From NCBI GenBank assembly GCA_040758635.1, contig JBFLVI010000014.1, forward strand, positions 1 through 52,186: a stretch of 52,186 nt of DNA. Direction: 5' to 3'. How positions within the stretch are numbered: the stretch's first letter is position 1; the number at the start of each line of letters is the position of its first letter. Under the pieces are notes generated by a model. It searched no databases. It was not told where the DNA came from and was given only the letters and a program-made list of their open reading frames with translations. The DNA is from Yes71-27 sp040758635 (GTDB lineage: Bacteria; Bacillota; Desulfotomaculia; Desulfotomaculales; Ammonificaceae). This document shows positions 1 to 8,285 of the stretch, piece by piece. The position numbers were made by a program, and so were the translations under genes.

Positions 1-80
1 TCCTCCGGCGCCGGACCGCAGCCGGCCAGCAGCGCCGCCAGCACAAGGAGCAGCAAACCGGTCGCTACATTTCTTACCAC
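1..80 (-). CDS. Lipoprotein, N-terminal part only
   Basis: The reading frame enters the window edge on the minus strand and only about 26 residues are visible. A GTG start at 78-80 follows an AGGGG Shine-Dalgarno sequence. The translation begins MVRNVATGLLLLVLAALLAG and continues into Cys-Gly, so it has a hydrophobic h-region and a lipobox (LLAGC) typical of a type II signal peptide. The start overlaps the 3' end of the upstream beta-propeller gene by 7 bases, which suggests translational coupling. The mature domain lies outside the window, so its function is unknown. Confidence 0.7.
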   Translation of the reverse strand, partial: MVRNVATGLLLLVLAALLAGCGPAPE

Positions 81-1558
81 CCTCGCCCCTCCCCATCTAT
101 AAAGCGCAGCGAGGCGGTGAGATCCCGTATGTGTTTTGCAGCCAGGAGCTTCTTCGCTTCCGGCGTGCTCTTCGCCGCCTTGATGAGCACAGCGTCGGCA
201 ACACCCGGCCAGTAGGCAAAAAGCTCGTCCCAGGCCACGGCGCCGTAATAGCCGAAGGTAAAGTCTTCGGTCAGGGGTCCGATGCTCTCTACCACCTGCC
301 GCAGGCCGCTGCCGTCGGGCTGGACCAGCCATAGGCCGGCGCAGTTCTCGCCGTCCAGCCGCACAAAAAGTATCTGCCGGCCGTCGGCTGAAAAGAGCGG
401 CCGTTCGTCTCGGTACGCCAGGTCGCTGGTGAGCTGGCGCGGCTTTCCGCTACCGGTATCCACCGCCCAAAGCTTCCGGCCGGCCAGGACGCGGCGCACC
501 GCCGCCTCGTCTCGACCTGCGTCTTCAAGCACCGGGCCGGCACTGTAAACCAGGAGCTTGCCGTTAGGAGAAAAGGCGGCGTCCACTACCGCTTGGCTTT
601 CCGGGGAGACGAAGACAAGCTTGTTCGTCTGCAGATAAAGCATGCCAAGACGCTTGTTGGTCCACGTTTCCCGGCCCCCGCCGACGATTACGGCCATCTG
701 GTTGAAGTGATGGCTGGTTACGAAGGAGCTCGGCCGCACCAGGATGACGTCGTTGACCGGTTCCAGTCCCCTTTCACCCACCAGAACATCTGCGCAGCGC
801 ACGGCCTCCCCTCCAGCCGCGTTGACTGTGTAGAGGGGCAGGCCGTCGGCCTCTAGAGAGGCGGACAGCGGTCCCAGCCAGAACAGGATCTGCTCCCCAT
901 CGGGCGACCAGCCGGCTAAGCGCGGCACCTCGCCCACCACGCCACTTTCCCGGTCGAAGCGCAAGCGGGAGGTGTAGACCCGTGCCACACCGCCCGAGGC
1001 GGCGTTTGCCTTCCAGATGCCGGCGTAACCCGGCGCACCCGGCTCTATCTTTTGCTTCTCAAAAGCCACCCACCTGCCGTCCGGCGACCAGGCGATGCAC
1101 CCCAGGTCGACACCGGGTTCCCGTTTGACCAGAACCCGGGGCTTTTCGCTTCCGGGTGAAACCGCAAGGAGTTTGCCCGTCACCGTGTAGGCAAAGGCGT
1201 CCGCCGCCGGGGACCAGGCGAACTCACGTACGCCTTGCGCCACGCGGCGGGCCTCACCTCCATCGATCCCGACCAGCCACAGTTCTTCTCCTTTGCGGAA
1301 CAGCAGCCACCTGCCCGTCGGCGACCAGGCGGGGCGGGAAATGTTCTCCCCGGCGGCCAGCGGCCTCGCCTTCCCGTCCGGCAAATCTTTGACCCAGAGC
1401 TTTCCCCCGGCCACCCAGGCCACCCTGCCGGCAGCGGGCGGCTTGCTCGTGCTAAAGTCGGAAATCCTCCACCGCACCGCCAGGGCGCCTAGTACTGGTG
1501 CCCCGAGGACCAAAATCAGAACCGCCAGGAGACCAAGTTTTTCCCAGATGCCGCGCAT
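74..1558 (-). CDS. Membrane-anchored TolB-like beta-propeller protein
   Basis: About 494 residues. It begins with one hydrophobic segment (about residues 8-30) that acts as a signal anchor or signal peptide. Repeated WSP-type blades follow (AWSPTGRWLLF, AWSPDGRWVAF, GWSPDGEQILF, FSPNGKLLVY, FSADGRQILF), the pattern of PD40/TolB-type six-bladed propellers. The ATG at 1558 is preferred because GGGGGAGAG lies about 9 bases upstream; an in-frame TTG at 1576 is the alternative. It is probably an extracytoplasmic binding or scaffold protein. It overlaps the downstream lipoprotein and lies 92 bases after the ABC-PH fusion, so it may be the last but one gene of a minus-strand operon. The substrate cannot be read from sequence. 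Confidence 0.75.
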   Translation of the reverse strand: MRGIWEKLGLLAVLILVLGAPVLGALAVRWRISDFSTSKPPAAGRVAWVAGGKLWVKDLPDGKARPLAAGENISRPAWSPTGRWLLFRKGEELWLVGIDGGEARRVAQGVREFAWSPAADAFAYTVTGKLLAVSPGSEKPRVLVKREPGVDLGCIAWSPDGRWVAFEKQKIEPGAPGYAGIWKANAASGGVARVYTSRLRFDRESGVVGEVPRLAGWSPDGEQILFWLGPLSASLEADGLPLYTVNAAGGEAVRCADVLVGERGLEPVNDVILVRPSSFVTSHHFNQMAVIVGGGRETWTNKRLGMLYLQTNKLVFVSPESQAVVDAAFSPNGKLLVYSAGPVLEDAGRDEAAVRRVLAGRKLWAVDTGSGKPRQLTSDLAYRDERPLFSADGRQILFVRLDGENCAGLWLVQPDGSGLRQVVESIGPLTEDFTFGYYGAVAWDELFAYWPGVADAVLIKAAKSTPEAKKLLAAKHIRDLTASLRFIDGEGRGW

Positions 1559-1650
1559 GGCTTCTCTCTCCCCCAATTATTACAAAACGCCCTTTCCGGG
1601 CTGCCGGCCGGTGGCAGGCCCGGACGGCGGCCCATTTCTCATCCTTTCCG

Positions 1651-2781
1651 TTACCCTTCCCGCAACTCCGGTTTTGCCAGGACCATCCTGTTTACCGCTT
1701 CCAAGAAAGCCTCCGGCTCCGCCGGCGACAGCAGGTAAGGGTCGCCGGGGGCAGTCTCTACCCGCACCATCCGGTCCCAGCAGGTGGCGTAGACTTTCGC
1801 CGTGCCATCGTCCGGGAGAGCGAAAAGGCCGGCGTAACCAAAATACCCGGGAAGCCAGGTAAGCCCGACTCCCGGTTTAGCATATCCTGCTGTCTTCACG
1901 GACTTGATTTCGCTTGCGGAAATGAAGTGGGAGCTTGCCGGAGCACGAATGGTTATTCCCTCCGGCGATACTATGTAACAGCGCGGCGAAAACAGAATGC
2001 CCAAAACCCACCACCAGAGCCCGCTAAGCAATGCGATAACTGTCAGTGGGCCGGAAAGCAATCTTGCCGTCCTGTCAAAAGGCGCGACCCGAAAGCTGAT
2101 ATCCTTTTCGGTCCTGTAGAGCCATTTCCCTCTTCGTGACAGCATTTTCCACGTGAGGTAGGCCATTGCTCCTACCCAGTGGGTCAACGCTTCTTCGGCA
2201 ATCGCCAGGATGTGGGTGGCCATAAAGACCGTCACGCCGCTGCCGGCAAGCATCCGCAGCAGGTCTTTCAGCGTCCGGGCGCTCGGCGGGTCCAGCCCCA
2301 CCAGGGGTTCGTCGAGAATAAGCACACGGGGTTCGTGCACCAGCGCCGCTGCCACGGTGATCTTCTGCCGCATTCCCCGGGAGTAGGATTGGAGAAGGTC
2401 GCGCGCATGTTTTTCGAGGCCGAAGAGGTGCAAAAGCTCCGCGATCCGTTTTTGCTTGACACTTGCTTCGATCCGGTAAAGGTCGGCGATGAAGGAAAGG
2501 AACTCCCAGCCGGTGAGTTTTTCGTAGAAAACGGGCTCGTCGGGGACATAGCCGAGGAGCATCTTCGCCCGGACCGGCTCCTTCCACACGTCGCGGCCGC
2601 AAATCAATGCCCGGCCGGCGGTGGGGCGCAAAAGCCCGGTGAGCATCCGGATGGTGGTGGTTTTTCCTGCGCCGTTCGGCCCCAGGAAGCCGAAGATTTC
2701 CCCTGGTGCCACCTCGAGGTCAAGGCCGTCCACGGCGGTGAATCTGCCGAAGCGCTTGGTGAGTTTTTCTGTTTTGATCAT
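1651..2781 (-). CDS. ABC transporter ATPase fused to a PH-like membrane domain
   Basis: 376 residues. Residues 1 to about 195 are an ABC ATPase: Walker A GPNGAGKTT (34-42), signature YSRGMRQK (about 133), Walker B VLILDEPLVGLDP (about 152) and the switch His in MATH. The usual ATPase C-terminal region after ATHILAIAEE is absent. The frame runs straight into an unrelated segment with Trp-rich hydrophobic spans (ALLSGLWWWVLGILF) and a PH-like domain. That second half aligns by eye with the protein at 12728-13243 (GYFGYAGLF, DDGTAKVYAT, YLLSPAEP). The start is ATG after GGGAGCAGGA. The family norm is a full-length ATPase of about 230-310 residues, so this is either a genuine fusion or the scar of a deletion joining two neighbouring genes. 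No permease gene is beside it. Confidence 0.8.
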   Translation of the reverse strand: MIKTEKLTKRFGRFTAVDGLDLEVAPGEIFGFLGPNGAGKTTTIRMLTGLLRPTAGRALICGRDVWKEPVRAKMLLGYVPDEPVFYEKLTGWEFLSFIADLYRIEASVKQKRIAELLHLFGLEKHARDLLQSYSRGMRQKITVAAALVHEPRVLILDEPLVGLDPPSARTLKDLLRMLAGSGVTVFMATHILAIAEEALTHWVGAMAYLTWKMLSRRGKWLYRTEKDISFRVAPFDRTARLLSGPLTVIALLSGLWWWVLGILFSPRCYIVSPEGITIRAPASSHFISASEIKSVKTAGYAKPGVGLTWLPGYFGYAGLFALPDDGTAKVYATCWDRMVRVETAPGDPYLLSPAEPEAFLEAVNRMVLAKPELREG

Positions 2782-2803
2782 TCCTGCTCCCCCGAAAAGC
2801 GGT

Positions 2804-3202
2804 TCACTTTTCCGCCGGTACCCGCAACTCCACGGTACGGCAGTTGGGGCAGGCCCAAACCTCCAGCGGAATCATCTCTTCGCCGAGCTCCGCCCATTCG
2901 CCGAAGATCAGCTTCCAGCCGCCGCTGGTGCCGCCGGAGCGGAACTTTTCGACGCCGAGGAGTTCCAGGCCGCGCGAACAACGGAGGCAGGAGCTGCCTC
3001 CCGGTGCGCTTTGCGCCACGACCGGCGAGTGCTCCCTGAGCCGCCATTCACGGCCCCTGCTTAAAGATTTGGCGATAAGATAAACGGCAAAACCAAAAAC
3101 AAGTACCAGTAAAATGAAGTGAAGAATTTGAACTGTCAGCGTCCCGTTAAGTTCCACAATTTTTTCATCCCTTCCCGGCTTTCTAAATCTCAGGAAACAC
3201 AT
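2804..3202 (-). CDS. Small membrane protein with CxxC pairs
   Basis: 132 residues and not a family I recognise. One transmembrane helix lies at about residues 24-45 (ILHFILLVLVFGFAVYLIA). A soluble tail follows with two cysteine pairs, SCLRCSRG near residue 72 and ACPNCRTVEL near residue 118, which resemble a zinc-ribbon-like site. The ATG at 3202 follows GTAGGA. It lies 22 bases upstream of the ABC-PH fusion and 6 bases after the small protein at 3209-3526, so the three genes are probably cotranscribed. Metal binding is inferred from the cysteine spacing only. Confidence 0.6.
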   Translation of the reverse strand: MCFLRFRKPGRDEKIVELNGTLTVQILHFILLVLVFGFAVYLIAKSLSRGREWRLREHSPVVAQSAPGGSSCLRCSRGLELLGVEKFRSGGTSGGWKLIFGEWAELGEEMIPLEVWACPNCRTVELRVPAEK

Positions 3203-3208
3203 ACATTC

Positions 3209-3526
3209 CTACGGGCCGGTGCCGGCCGAGACGACGGACCAGCCCGCAGCCGTTTTTTTAAGGTAAAAGAACCTTAGCTTCATACCCGTTGCGTTACCCC
3301 GGAAACCCTCTACGATGAATTGTCGCCCGTACTTGCGGTCCACGTAGTCGGTCGGGGTTATCTGCAAATTAAAGGCTTCGATTGGCGATTTCCCCTTAAA
3401 AAAAACATACTTCCGGATCGCCAATTCGGGCGTGGGGGAGGGGGAAGACAGGTAAAGGAGGCCGGCGAACAAGCCTATCAGTAAAACAAGGGTGAGCGAG
3501 ATGCTGATTTTTCTGCCGTTTCGCAT
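3209..3526 (-). CDS. Small secreted or membrane-anchored protein, unknown function
   Basis: 105 residues starting MRNGRKISISLTLVLLIGLF, with an N-terminal membrane or signal segment. The remaining domain (about 30-105) starts SPSPTPELAIRKYVFFKGKS and is short, alpha/beta-looking and rich in aromatic residues. The frame stays open upstream to 3745, but that part looks non-coding. The ATG at 3526 follows AGAAAGAGAG. It heads the minus-strand run of membrane proteins. It vaguely resembles the DUF4829/NTF2-like extracytoplasmic domains of Firmicutes, but the match is too weak to claim. Confidence 0.5.
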   Translation of the reverse strand: MRNGRKISISLTLVLLIGLFAGLLYLSSPSPTPELAIRKYVFFKGKSPIEAFNLQITPTDYVDRKYGRQFIVEGFRGNATGMKLRFFYLKKTAAGWSVVSAGTGP

Positions 3527-3596
3527 GGTTGCTCTCTTTCTGCGAGGTTTTAGCGCTGTCGGCGTGCCTCTAATAATGCAGGATGCACCTGTTCTG

Positions 3597-3826
3597 TCAT
3601 CTTTTTTGCTTCTCCGCCAGGCGGAATACGGCCTGACGCATAGCCAATAAAACCGGTGATGGTTGGTCCTGATCGGGCCACGCGACCGGCCAGGAAGCAA
3701 GACCGAGATATATCCGGAGCGCGCTTTCCCGGTCAAGTTCCACAAGAAAGCGCCGCCGTTCCTCTTCTATTACTTTTTCCGCCAGGCGCTGTCCCTTTGC
3801 CCAGCGCCGGACATCTTGCGGTTCAT
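3597..3826 (-). pseudogene. Small gene with a probable frameshift right after its start
   Basis: A strong GGAGGG site (3833-3838) precedes an ATG at 3824-3826, but that frame stops after 18 codons. One frame over, an open frame of about 78 codons runs to TGA at 3597-3599. It encodes a charged, protein-like sequence containing YEPQDVRRWAKGQRLAEKV, then EEERRRFLVELDRE, and ends FRLAEKQKR. A TATAAT-like box lies upstream at about 3863. The simplest reading is a single-base indel just after the start codon of a short soluble protein; translation from a non-standard start is the alternative. I do not recognise the family. Confidence 0.4.
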
Positions 3827-3984
3827 AGATTTCCCTCCGTAGCGCTGAATCTATCCTTAAATTATACCATCCCGGCCGGAACTGACTGAATGCTAAATTA
3901 TTCCACCGACAGCTAACGGTAATGTTATACGGTAAGTAGCGCCTGAACGTTCCTGGTACTGGTGAATTATAACATTGGAGGCCG

Positions 3985-4019
3985 AAATAAGAAAGTCCGC
4001 TGCCGCAAGGACAGCGGAC
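3985..4019 (-). terminator. Rho-independent terminator after the first YeiH operon
   Basis: A perfect stem GTCCGCTG/CAGCGGAC (3995-4019) is followed on the minus strand by the U-rich tract TTTCTTATTTC. It lies just beyond the stop codon of the 50-residue protein gene. Confidence 0.75.
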
Positions 4020-4037
4020 CGGGTGTGCTTTTCAATT

Positions 4038-4190
4038 TTAATGTTGGACGGGAAAGAGAGTATAACTGAGCCAGACCAGGATACCGAGCAGTGCTATCCC
4101 GAGCCCGAGGCTGTACCCGATGAGCTTCTTCTCCGCAGGCATCAAGTCGAACCATTCCCCTTCTTCCGCGAACCGTTCTTGATCAGTCAT
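4038..4190 (-). CDS. 50-residue single-span membrane protein paired with YeiH-type transporter 1
   Basis: The translation starts MTDQERFAEEGEWFDLMPAE, continues with KKLIGYSLGLGIALLGILVW and ends LSYTLFPVQH. It has an acidic soluble N-terminus of about 22 residues, a single transmembrane helix and a short tail. An AAGGAGG site lies 8 bases before the ATG, and the gene starts 29 bases after the transporter stop codon, inside the same transcript and just before a terminator. The position matches that of the 38-residue protein after the second YeiH gene, so it may be a small accessory subunit. That role is inferred; I know of no described family with this sequence. Confidence 0.7.
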   Translation of the reverse strand: MTDQERFAEEGEWFDLMPAEKKLIGYSLGLGIALLGILVWLSYTLFPVQH

Positions 4191-4219
4191 CTGTTCAACC
4201 TCCTTTTCTCAAGGCCCTG

Positions 4220-5686
4220 TTACCCGGAAACCACCGGTGGGGTTATGCCGTGGAAGAAGATCCACGAGATAAACAGCCCGATCCAGATGATAAACCCGAA
4301 CAGGCAAACCAGGTATACCACGGCCAGCCTGCCCATTCCTTCTTCGCGCAGCTTGCGGAAGTTCGAGACCAGTCCGATCGAGAAGAAAGTAAGGGCAAAG
4401 AACAGCTTTCTAAAGACGTCTGCCTGGCCGACTCCCGCCTTTAACGAGTCAAAGGCTCCGGAGGCCAACCCTACGCCGATTAGGATTACGAGAACAAAGG
4501 TGCCGGCGTAGCCCAGGACGAACTTGGGGAACCGCTCCCAGATCACCCATCCGGAGATCTTTTCGCCTGGTCTTCTTTCAATGGCGTAGGCCCAGATGAC
4601 AGCAAGAATAAAGGCCCAGATGGCGATGAAGATGTCGATGAACACCTTGACGGTGACACCGGTCATCAGCATCCAGCCTTCCTGCCACTTAACGCCTAAT
4701 ACCGACAGGGCTTTCGACCTGATCAGGGAGTCAACGATGGCCCCGCTGGCTGCCGCTGCGCCGTCGGTTTTCACGGCCAGGCCCATCCAGGCCCCGGCCA
4801 CCAGCGGTTCCTTGTAAAGCCAGGCTTGTGCGGCGAAGGGCAGGATAATAAGCTCGACCACCGCAAAGATGATAACCAGCGAGGAAACAATAACCGGTAC
4901 AACCGGCCGGGCCTTAATGGCCGCACCGGTAGCCATGGCTGCGGAAACGCCGCAAATCGAGATGCCGGACGCAAGCGGCGCCGCCCATTCCGGCGTGAAC
5001 CTGAAGTACTTCCGGGAGATAAAGTAGACAATCGGCCAGTAGATGAGGTAGGCCTCAACGATGGCGCAGAAGCCGCGGAAAACAACCTGGGCGGCAAGGC
5101 CCGTGGACTGACAGGCCTTAAGTCCAACGGTGGCACCCAGGATGACGATGGCCGTTTTGATGTACCACTCGGGTTTGGTTGCCTCTTCGAAATACTTATA
5201 AAGGCCAGGAAATAGGTTGCCTATAATAAGCCCGACGAGCAACGCGAGGATTAACCCGGCTTCGCCGGTGAGCGCCAGTGACCAGTTGATACCGAAGTTT
5301 TCTAATTTGTCGGGGGTGGCGGCGATATAAGCGTAGTGCCCTATAATTACGCAAAGATAAGTCAGCCAGAAGATCAGAGTGAAACCTGTAGCGAACTTGC
5401 GTACGTTGGCTCCCATCGCCGAAGCGCCGATGCTGGTGACAACCAGGAGGAAAAGGTAGGTTAGAATGAGCGAGACGGTGCCGGACATACCTTCATACGC
5501 TTTGGACGCCGGCGCCAGAGCGTCGGAGAGGTCGAGCCAGACGCTTGTTTTAACGACCCACCCGAGGATATCAACACCGGCAAGCTTTAGGAGTCCGAGA
5601 GCGAAGATGAACAACCCCAGCCATACTGCCCACCAGTCTTCGGTTTTCAAGAGCGAAGACCGGCTTGCGCTTGTTTCCTGGGACAT
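4220..5686 (-). CDS. YeiH/UPF0324-family putative anion (sulfate) exporter, long form
   Basis: 488 residues, clearly longer than the roughly 340 usual for the family because of an N-terminal extension of about 150 residues with extra hydrophobic spans. The core shows the family hallmark GISICGVSAAMATGAAIKAR near residue 240, shared with the paralog at 10268-11380 (GLSICGVSAVVAT), and the ending FFALTFFSIGLVSNFRKLREEG. It is an integral membrane protein with many helices. The annotated 'sulfate exporter' role comes from family naming; the true substrate is not settled. It is transcribed divergently from the sensor kinase at 6060, which suggests control by that two-component system. Confidence 0.85.
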   Translation of the reverse strand: MSQETSASRSSLLKTEDWWAVWLGLFIFALGLLKLAGVDILGWVVKTSVWLDLSDALAPASKAYEGMSGTVSLILTYLFLLVVTSIGASAMGANVRKFATGFTLIFWLTYLCVIIGHYAYIAATPDKLENFGINWSLALTGEAGLILALLVGLIIGNLFPGLYKYFEEATKPEWYIKTAIVILGATVGLKACQSTGLAAQVVFRGFCAIVEAYLIYWPIVYFISRKYFRFTPEWAAPLASGISICGVSAAMATGAAIKARPVVPVIVSSLVIIFAVVELIILPFAAQAWLYKEPLVAGAWMGLAVKTDGAAAASGAIVDSLIRSKALSVLGVKWQEGWMLMTGVTVKVFIDIFIAIWAFILAVIWAYAIERRPGEKISGWVIWERFPKFVLGYAGTFVLVILIGVGLASGAFDSLKAGVGQADVFRKLFFALTFFSIGLVSNFRKLREEGMGRLAVVYLVCLFGFIIWIGLFISWIFFHGITPPVVSG

Positions 5687-5810
5687 CTGTCTTCCCTCCT
5701 TACAGGGAAATATTTCGACAGCAGAATCCGCTAAATTAGGCCCTGCGCTTCTTTTTCACCCCCTTGTTCCTGATTTTTCGGCCTAAGATATATCTGTTAT
5801 GGTTAACACC

Positions 5811-5840
5811 ATCCTATTTTCTACTTTAATTAAGAGTCAA
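5811..5840 (-). promoter_or_regulatory. Sigma-A-type promoter for the first YeiH operon
   Basis: On the minus strand TTGACT (5835-5840) and TAGGAT (5811-5816) are separated by 18 bases. This leaves a 5' untranslated region of roughly 115 bases before the ATG at 5686. Confidence 0.5.
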
Positions 5841-5916
5841 CCCGTACGACGCGAGTTGGTCTTATTATGCAACCCTGTTGACGTAACAGGCCCCCCAGTT
5901 GACACTTTTGCGTCAA
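5837..5916. promoter_or_regulatory. Cluster of TTGAC half-sites in the divergent intergenic region
   Basis: TTGAC occurs at 5878-5882 and 5899-5903, exactly 21 bases (two helical turns) apart. An inverted GTCAA at 5912-5916 makes the dyad TTGAC-N8-GTCAA with the second copy, and another inverted half-site (GTCAA) overlaps the -35 box near 5836-5840. The spacing suits a dimeric regulator on one DNA face, and the NarL-type regulator at 7654 is the obvious candidate. Binding is inferred. Confidence 0.4.
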
Positions 5917-6059
5917 ACGACTGAAACGTTTTGCTCAAGCTTGTCGCTCCTTTCTTCGGAAACTGTCGCCAAAAGGAGAAAGAAGTTCGTCCAGCGAAAT
6001 ATCAAAAAAATTGGATTCTGGCGTCGGATTATCGGGGTTGTCCCCGGGAGGGACACTGA

Positions 6060-7667
6060 ATGAGAGCCTTCAAATGGACTAGCGTTGCACTGGCAGTACT
6101 GATAGTTGTTTCGATTTTATTGCTGGTTAACGAATTTTGTATCACGCCCCAGAAGGTAAGTGACCTGGCCCGTTTTTCCGCACAACTCGCCAGGTGTTAC
6201 CAGATCTCGTTGAACGTGGAGCGCCTGATATCCAGTGTAGAGAGTTACATGCTTCATGCCGATCACCGCTACCTGGACGATTTCAGGCGTTACAGTTTGG
6301 AAACCGTCAGGGAGGAATTGGACCTGTATAACACGGCGGATTCCGCTACTAAAAGGAAGGCAGCAGATTTGATTGAAGAAAATAGAAAGTACCTTTCTTT
6401 TGTGGAAAAGGAGGTGGTGCGTCCGGAACTACAAAACAGAAACCGCTCTAACGCATCGCTACGGTTGGAACACGAATACTTCGCCGCGAGTTTGAGAGAC
6501 AAGTCCTATCTGGTGGTAAGCACTGCCAGAAACGAAGTGGATCGAGTTTCAACGTCGGTCATGGCTGTAGAAAACAGAAAGAGATTCTTCCTGTTTTTGC
6601 TGGTTTTATTGTTGCTGGTTTTGCTCATTGTGGGCTCGTGCGGGGTAGTGATCCCCCTGTTCGTTCAGAATTCCCACCTGGAGCATTTGGCCGCCCACCT
6701 GCGCGGCGCCGTTATTGTAACCGATCAAAGGGCTGTCGTGAGAAGGATTAACGCGGCGGCGGAAAAGCTGCTGAATATCAACGGCGGTACGGTTCTAAAC
6801 AAGTCCCTGAATGAGATTTTAGGGCATTTCCCATCCTTGCAGAACGTGTTCCAACCGCTTTTCGAGGTCATCCTCTACAAAAAACAATTGAGCAATTACC
6901 AGACCGTGTACACCTATGCGGGACGGAAAATTTTCTTGACCATAGACTACCATCCCTTGTTTTTTCTGGATAAGTTGGCCGGTGCGGTGATGGTGGCCCT
7001 GCCGGAAGAAAGCCAGCGGGACAGGTCTCTGCTTTTCGATAGTATAGAAGCGGAGCGAAGGAAGCTGTCCATCGAGATTCACGACTGGATCGGCAGGTAT
7101 ATGTCAACCGTGATCCATTCTCTGGATTACATGTTGCGCCAGAACGGGAAGGAGTTGCCCGAGTCCGTGCGCGAAAATCTGGCCCGGCTCAGGAACCAGT
7201 GCCAGAACGCCGCCATAGATATGCGCAGCATTATGAATGAGATTCACCCGTATTTGATTGAGAAAGTGGGCTTGATTCCGGCCATCGAATCATACGTCGC
7301 TCATTTTGAAAAGACGCACGGCATAAAGGTTTATCTTTATTACAGCGACCGGACGTTCACACTTAACCGGCGGGAAGCGATTGTTATCTACAGGATTATC
7401 CAGGAGGCCCTGACCAACGTGGCCAAACACTCCGCGGCCACCGAGGTGGACATTTATTTCTCGGTGCAAAACGAAATGCTGAAAATTGAAGTCTCGGATA
7501 ACGGTGGGCCGCAAAGGGAACTGGTTGAAGGAACCGGTTTGTGGGGGATGAAGGACCGGGCGAATCTGTTGGGCGGCGACCTGGTATACGGCTACACTGA
7601 TACCGGCTTTGCGGTGACACTTACCGTTCCTTTAATTCGGGGGGAGGGTTCCGGTGAGCCAGATTAA
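6060..7667 (+). CDS. NarX/LiaS-type sensor histidine kinase
   Basis: 535 residues. There is a first transmembrane helix (about 8-25), an extracytoplasmic helical region to about 175, and a second helix (about 178-203). A PAS-like domain follows (about 210-310), then a HisKA_3 dimerisation domain with SIEIHDWIGRYMS (phospho-acceptor His341) and a HATPase domain (IIQEALTNVAKHS, then DNGG near 480). It perceives an unknown signal at the membrane and should phosphorylate the regulator whose gene overlaps its 3' end by 14 bases. The ATG at 6060 follows GGGAGGG. The gene is divergent from YeiH transporter 1. Confidence 0.9.
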   Translation: MRAFKWTSVALAVLIVVSILLLVNEFCITPQKVSDLARFSAQLARCYQISLNVERLISSVESYMLHADHRYLDDFRRYSLETVREELDLYNTADSATKRKAADLIEENRKYLSFVEKEVVRPELQNRNRSNASLRLEHEYFAASLRDKSYLVVSTARNEVDRVSTSVMAVENRKRFFLFLLVLLLLVLLIVGSCGVVIPLFVQNSHLEHLAAHLRGAVIVTDQRAVVRRINAAAEKLLNINGGTVLNKSLNEILGHFPSLQNVFQPLFEVILYKKQLSNYQTVYTYAGRKIFLTIDYHPLFFLDKLAGAVMVALPEESQRDRSLLFDSIEAERRKLSIEIHDWIGRYMSTVIHSLDYMLRQNGKELPESVRENLARLRNQCQNAAIDMRSIMNEIHPYLIEKVGLIPAIESYVAHFEKTHGIKVYLYYSDRTFTLNRREAIVIYRIIQEALTNVAKHSAATEVDIYFSVQNEMLKIEVSDNGGPQRELVEGTGLWGMKDRANLLGGDLVYGYTDTGFAVTLTVPLIRGEGSGEPD

Positions 7668-8268
7668 GATTATGCTGGTTGAAGACCACCAGGTTGTTCG
7701 GGAAGGATTGAAAAAACTCATTGAGCTGGAGGAGAACATGACGGTGGTCGCCGAAGCGGGGACGTATCAGGAGGCACTGCACAACCTGCGGGACGACATC
7801 AATCTCGTCTTGCTGGATATCGCGTTACCCGATGGGGATGGGCTGGAACTTCCCGGGAAGATCGGTGCCCGGCTGCCGGGGGTTAAGTATCTGGCGCTAA
7901 CCACTTACGACGACCCCGTATTTGTCAGAAAAGCGATGGAATACGGGATAAACGGATTTATTCCCAAGTACGCCTCGTTTGATGAAATCAAGTCCGCCAT
8001 AAACATTGTCCTGAAAACCGGGAGCTACCTGTATCCGGGTCTGGGCAGCGAATTATTTCTTAGAGGCCGGGAGCCGGGACTGGCGGAAGAAGAACTGAAG
8101 ATTTTACAGTTGCTTGCCACCGGCGAGAACCAGAAGGCGGTAGCCAACCAGTTGTACATCAGTCTTTCTACCTTGCGGCGGCGGATTCAAGGGATCTGCA
8201 CCAAGTTGGGGGTTAAGACCATTGAGGAAGCGCTTGCTTCGGCCGCCAAGAAAGGTCTGATCAAATAA
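7654..8268 (+). CDS. NarL/LuxR-family response regulator
   Basis: 204 residues. The receiver domain has the acidic pair E10/D11, phospho-acceptor D55, T83 and K105. The C-terminal LuxR/GerE-like helix-turn-helix (about 140-200) reads EEELKILQLLATGENQKAVA and then NQLYISLSTLRRRI. The recognition helix is somewhat atypical, with Arg-rich LRRRIQG where many NarL proteins have VKxHI. A GTG start overlaps the kinase gene by 14 bases, so the two are translationally coupled. It probably regulates one or both flanking YeiH transporters (inference from position). Confidence 0.9.
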   Translation: MSQIKIMLVEDHQVVREGLKKLIELEENMTVVAEAGTYQEALHNLRDDINLVLLDIALPDGDGLELPGKIGARLPGVKYLALTTYDDPVFVRKAMEYGINGFIPKYASFDEIKSAINIVLKTGSYLYPGLGSELFLRGREPGLAEEELKILQLLATGENQKAVANQLYISLSTLRRRIQGICTKLGVKTIEEALASAAKKGLIK

Positions 8269-8285
8269 CGGGAGGATTTCACCCC

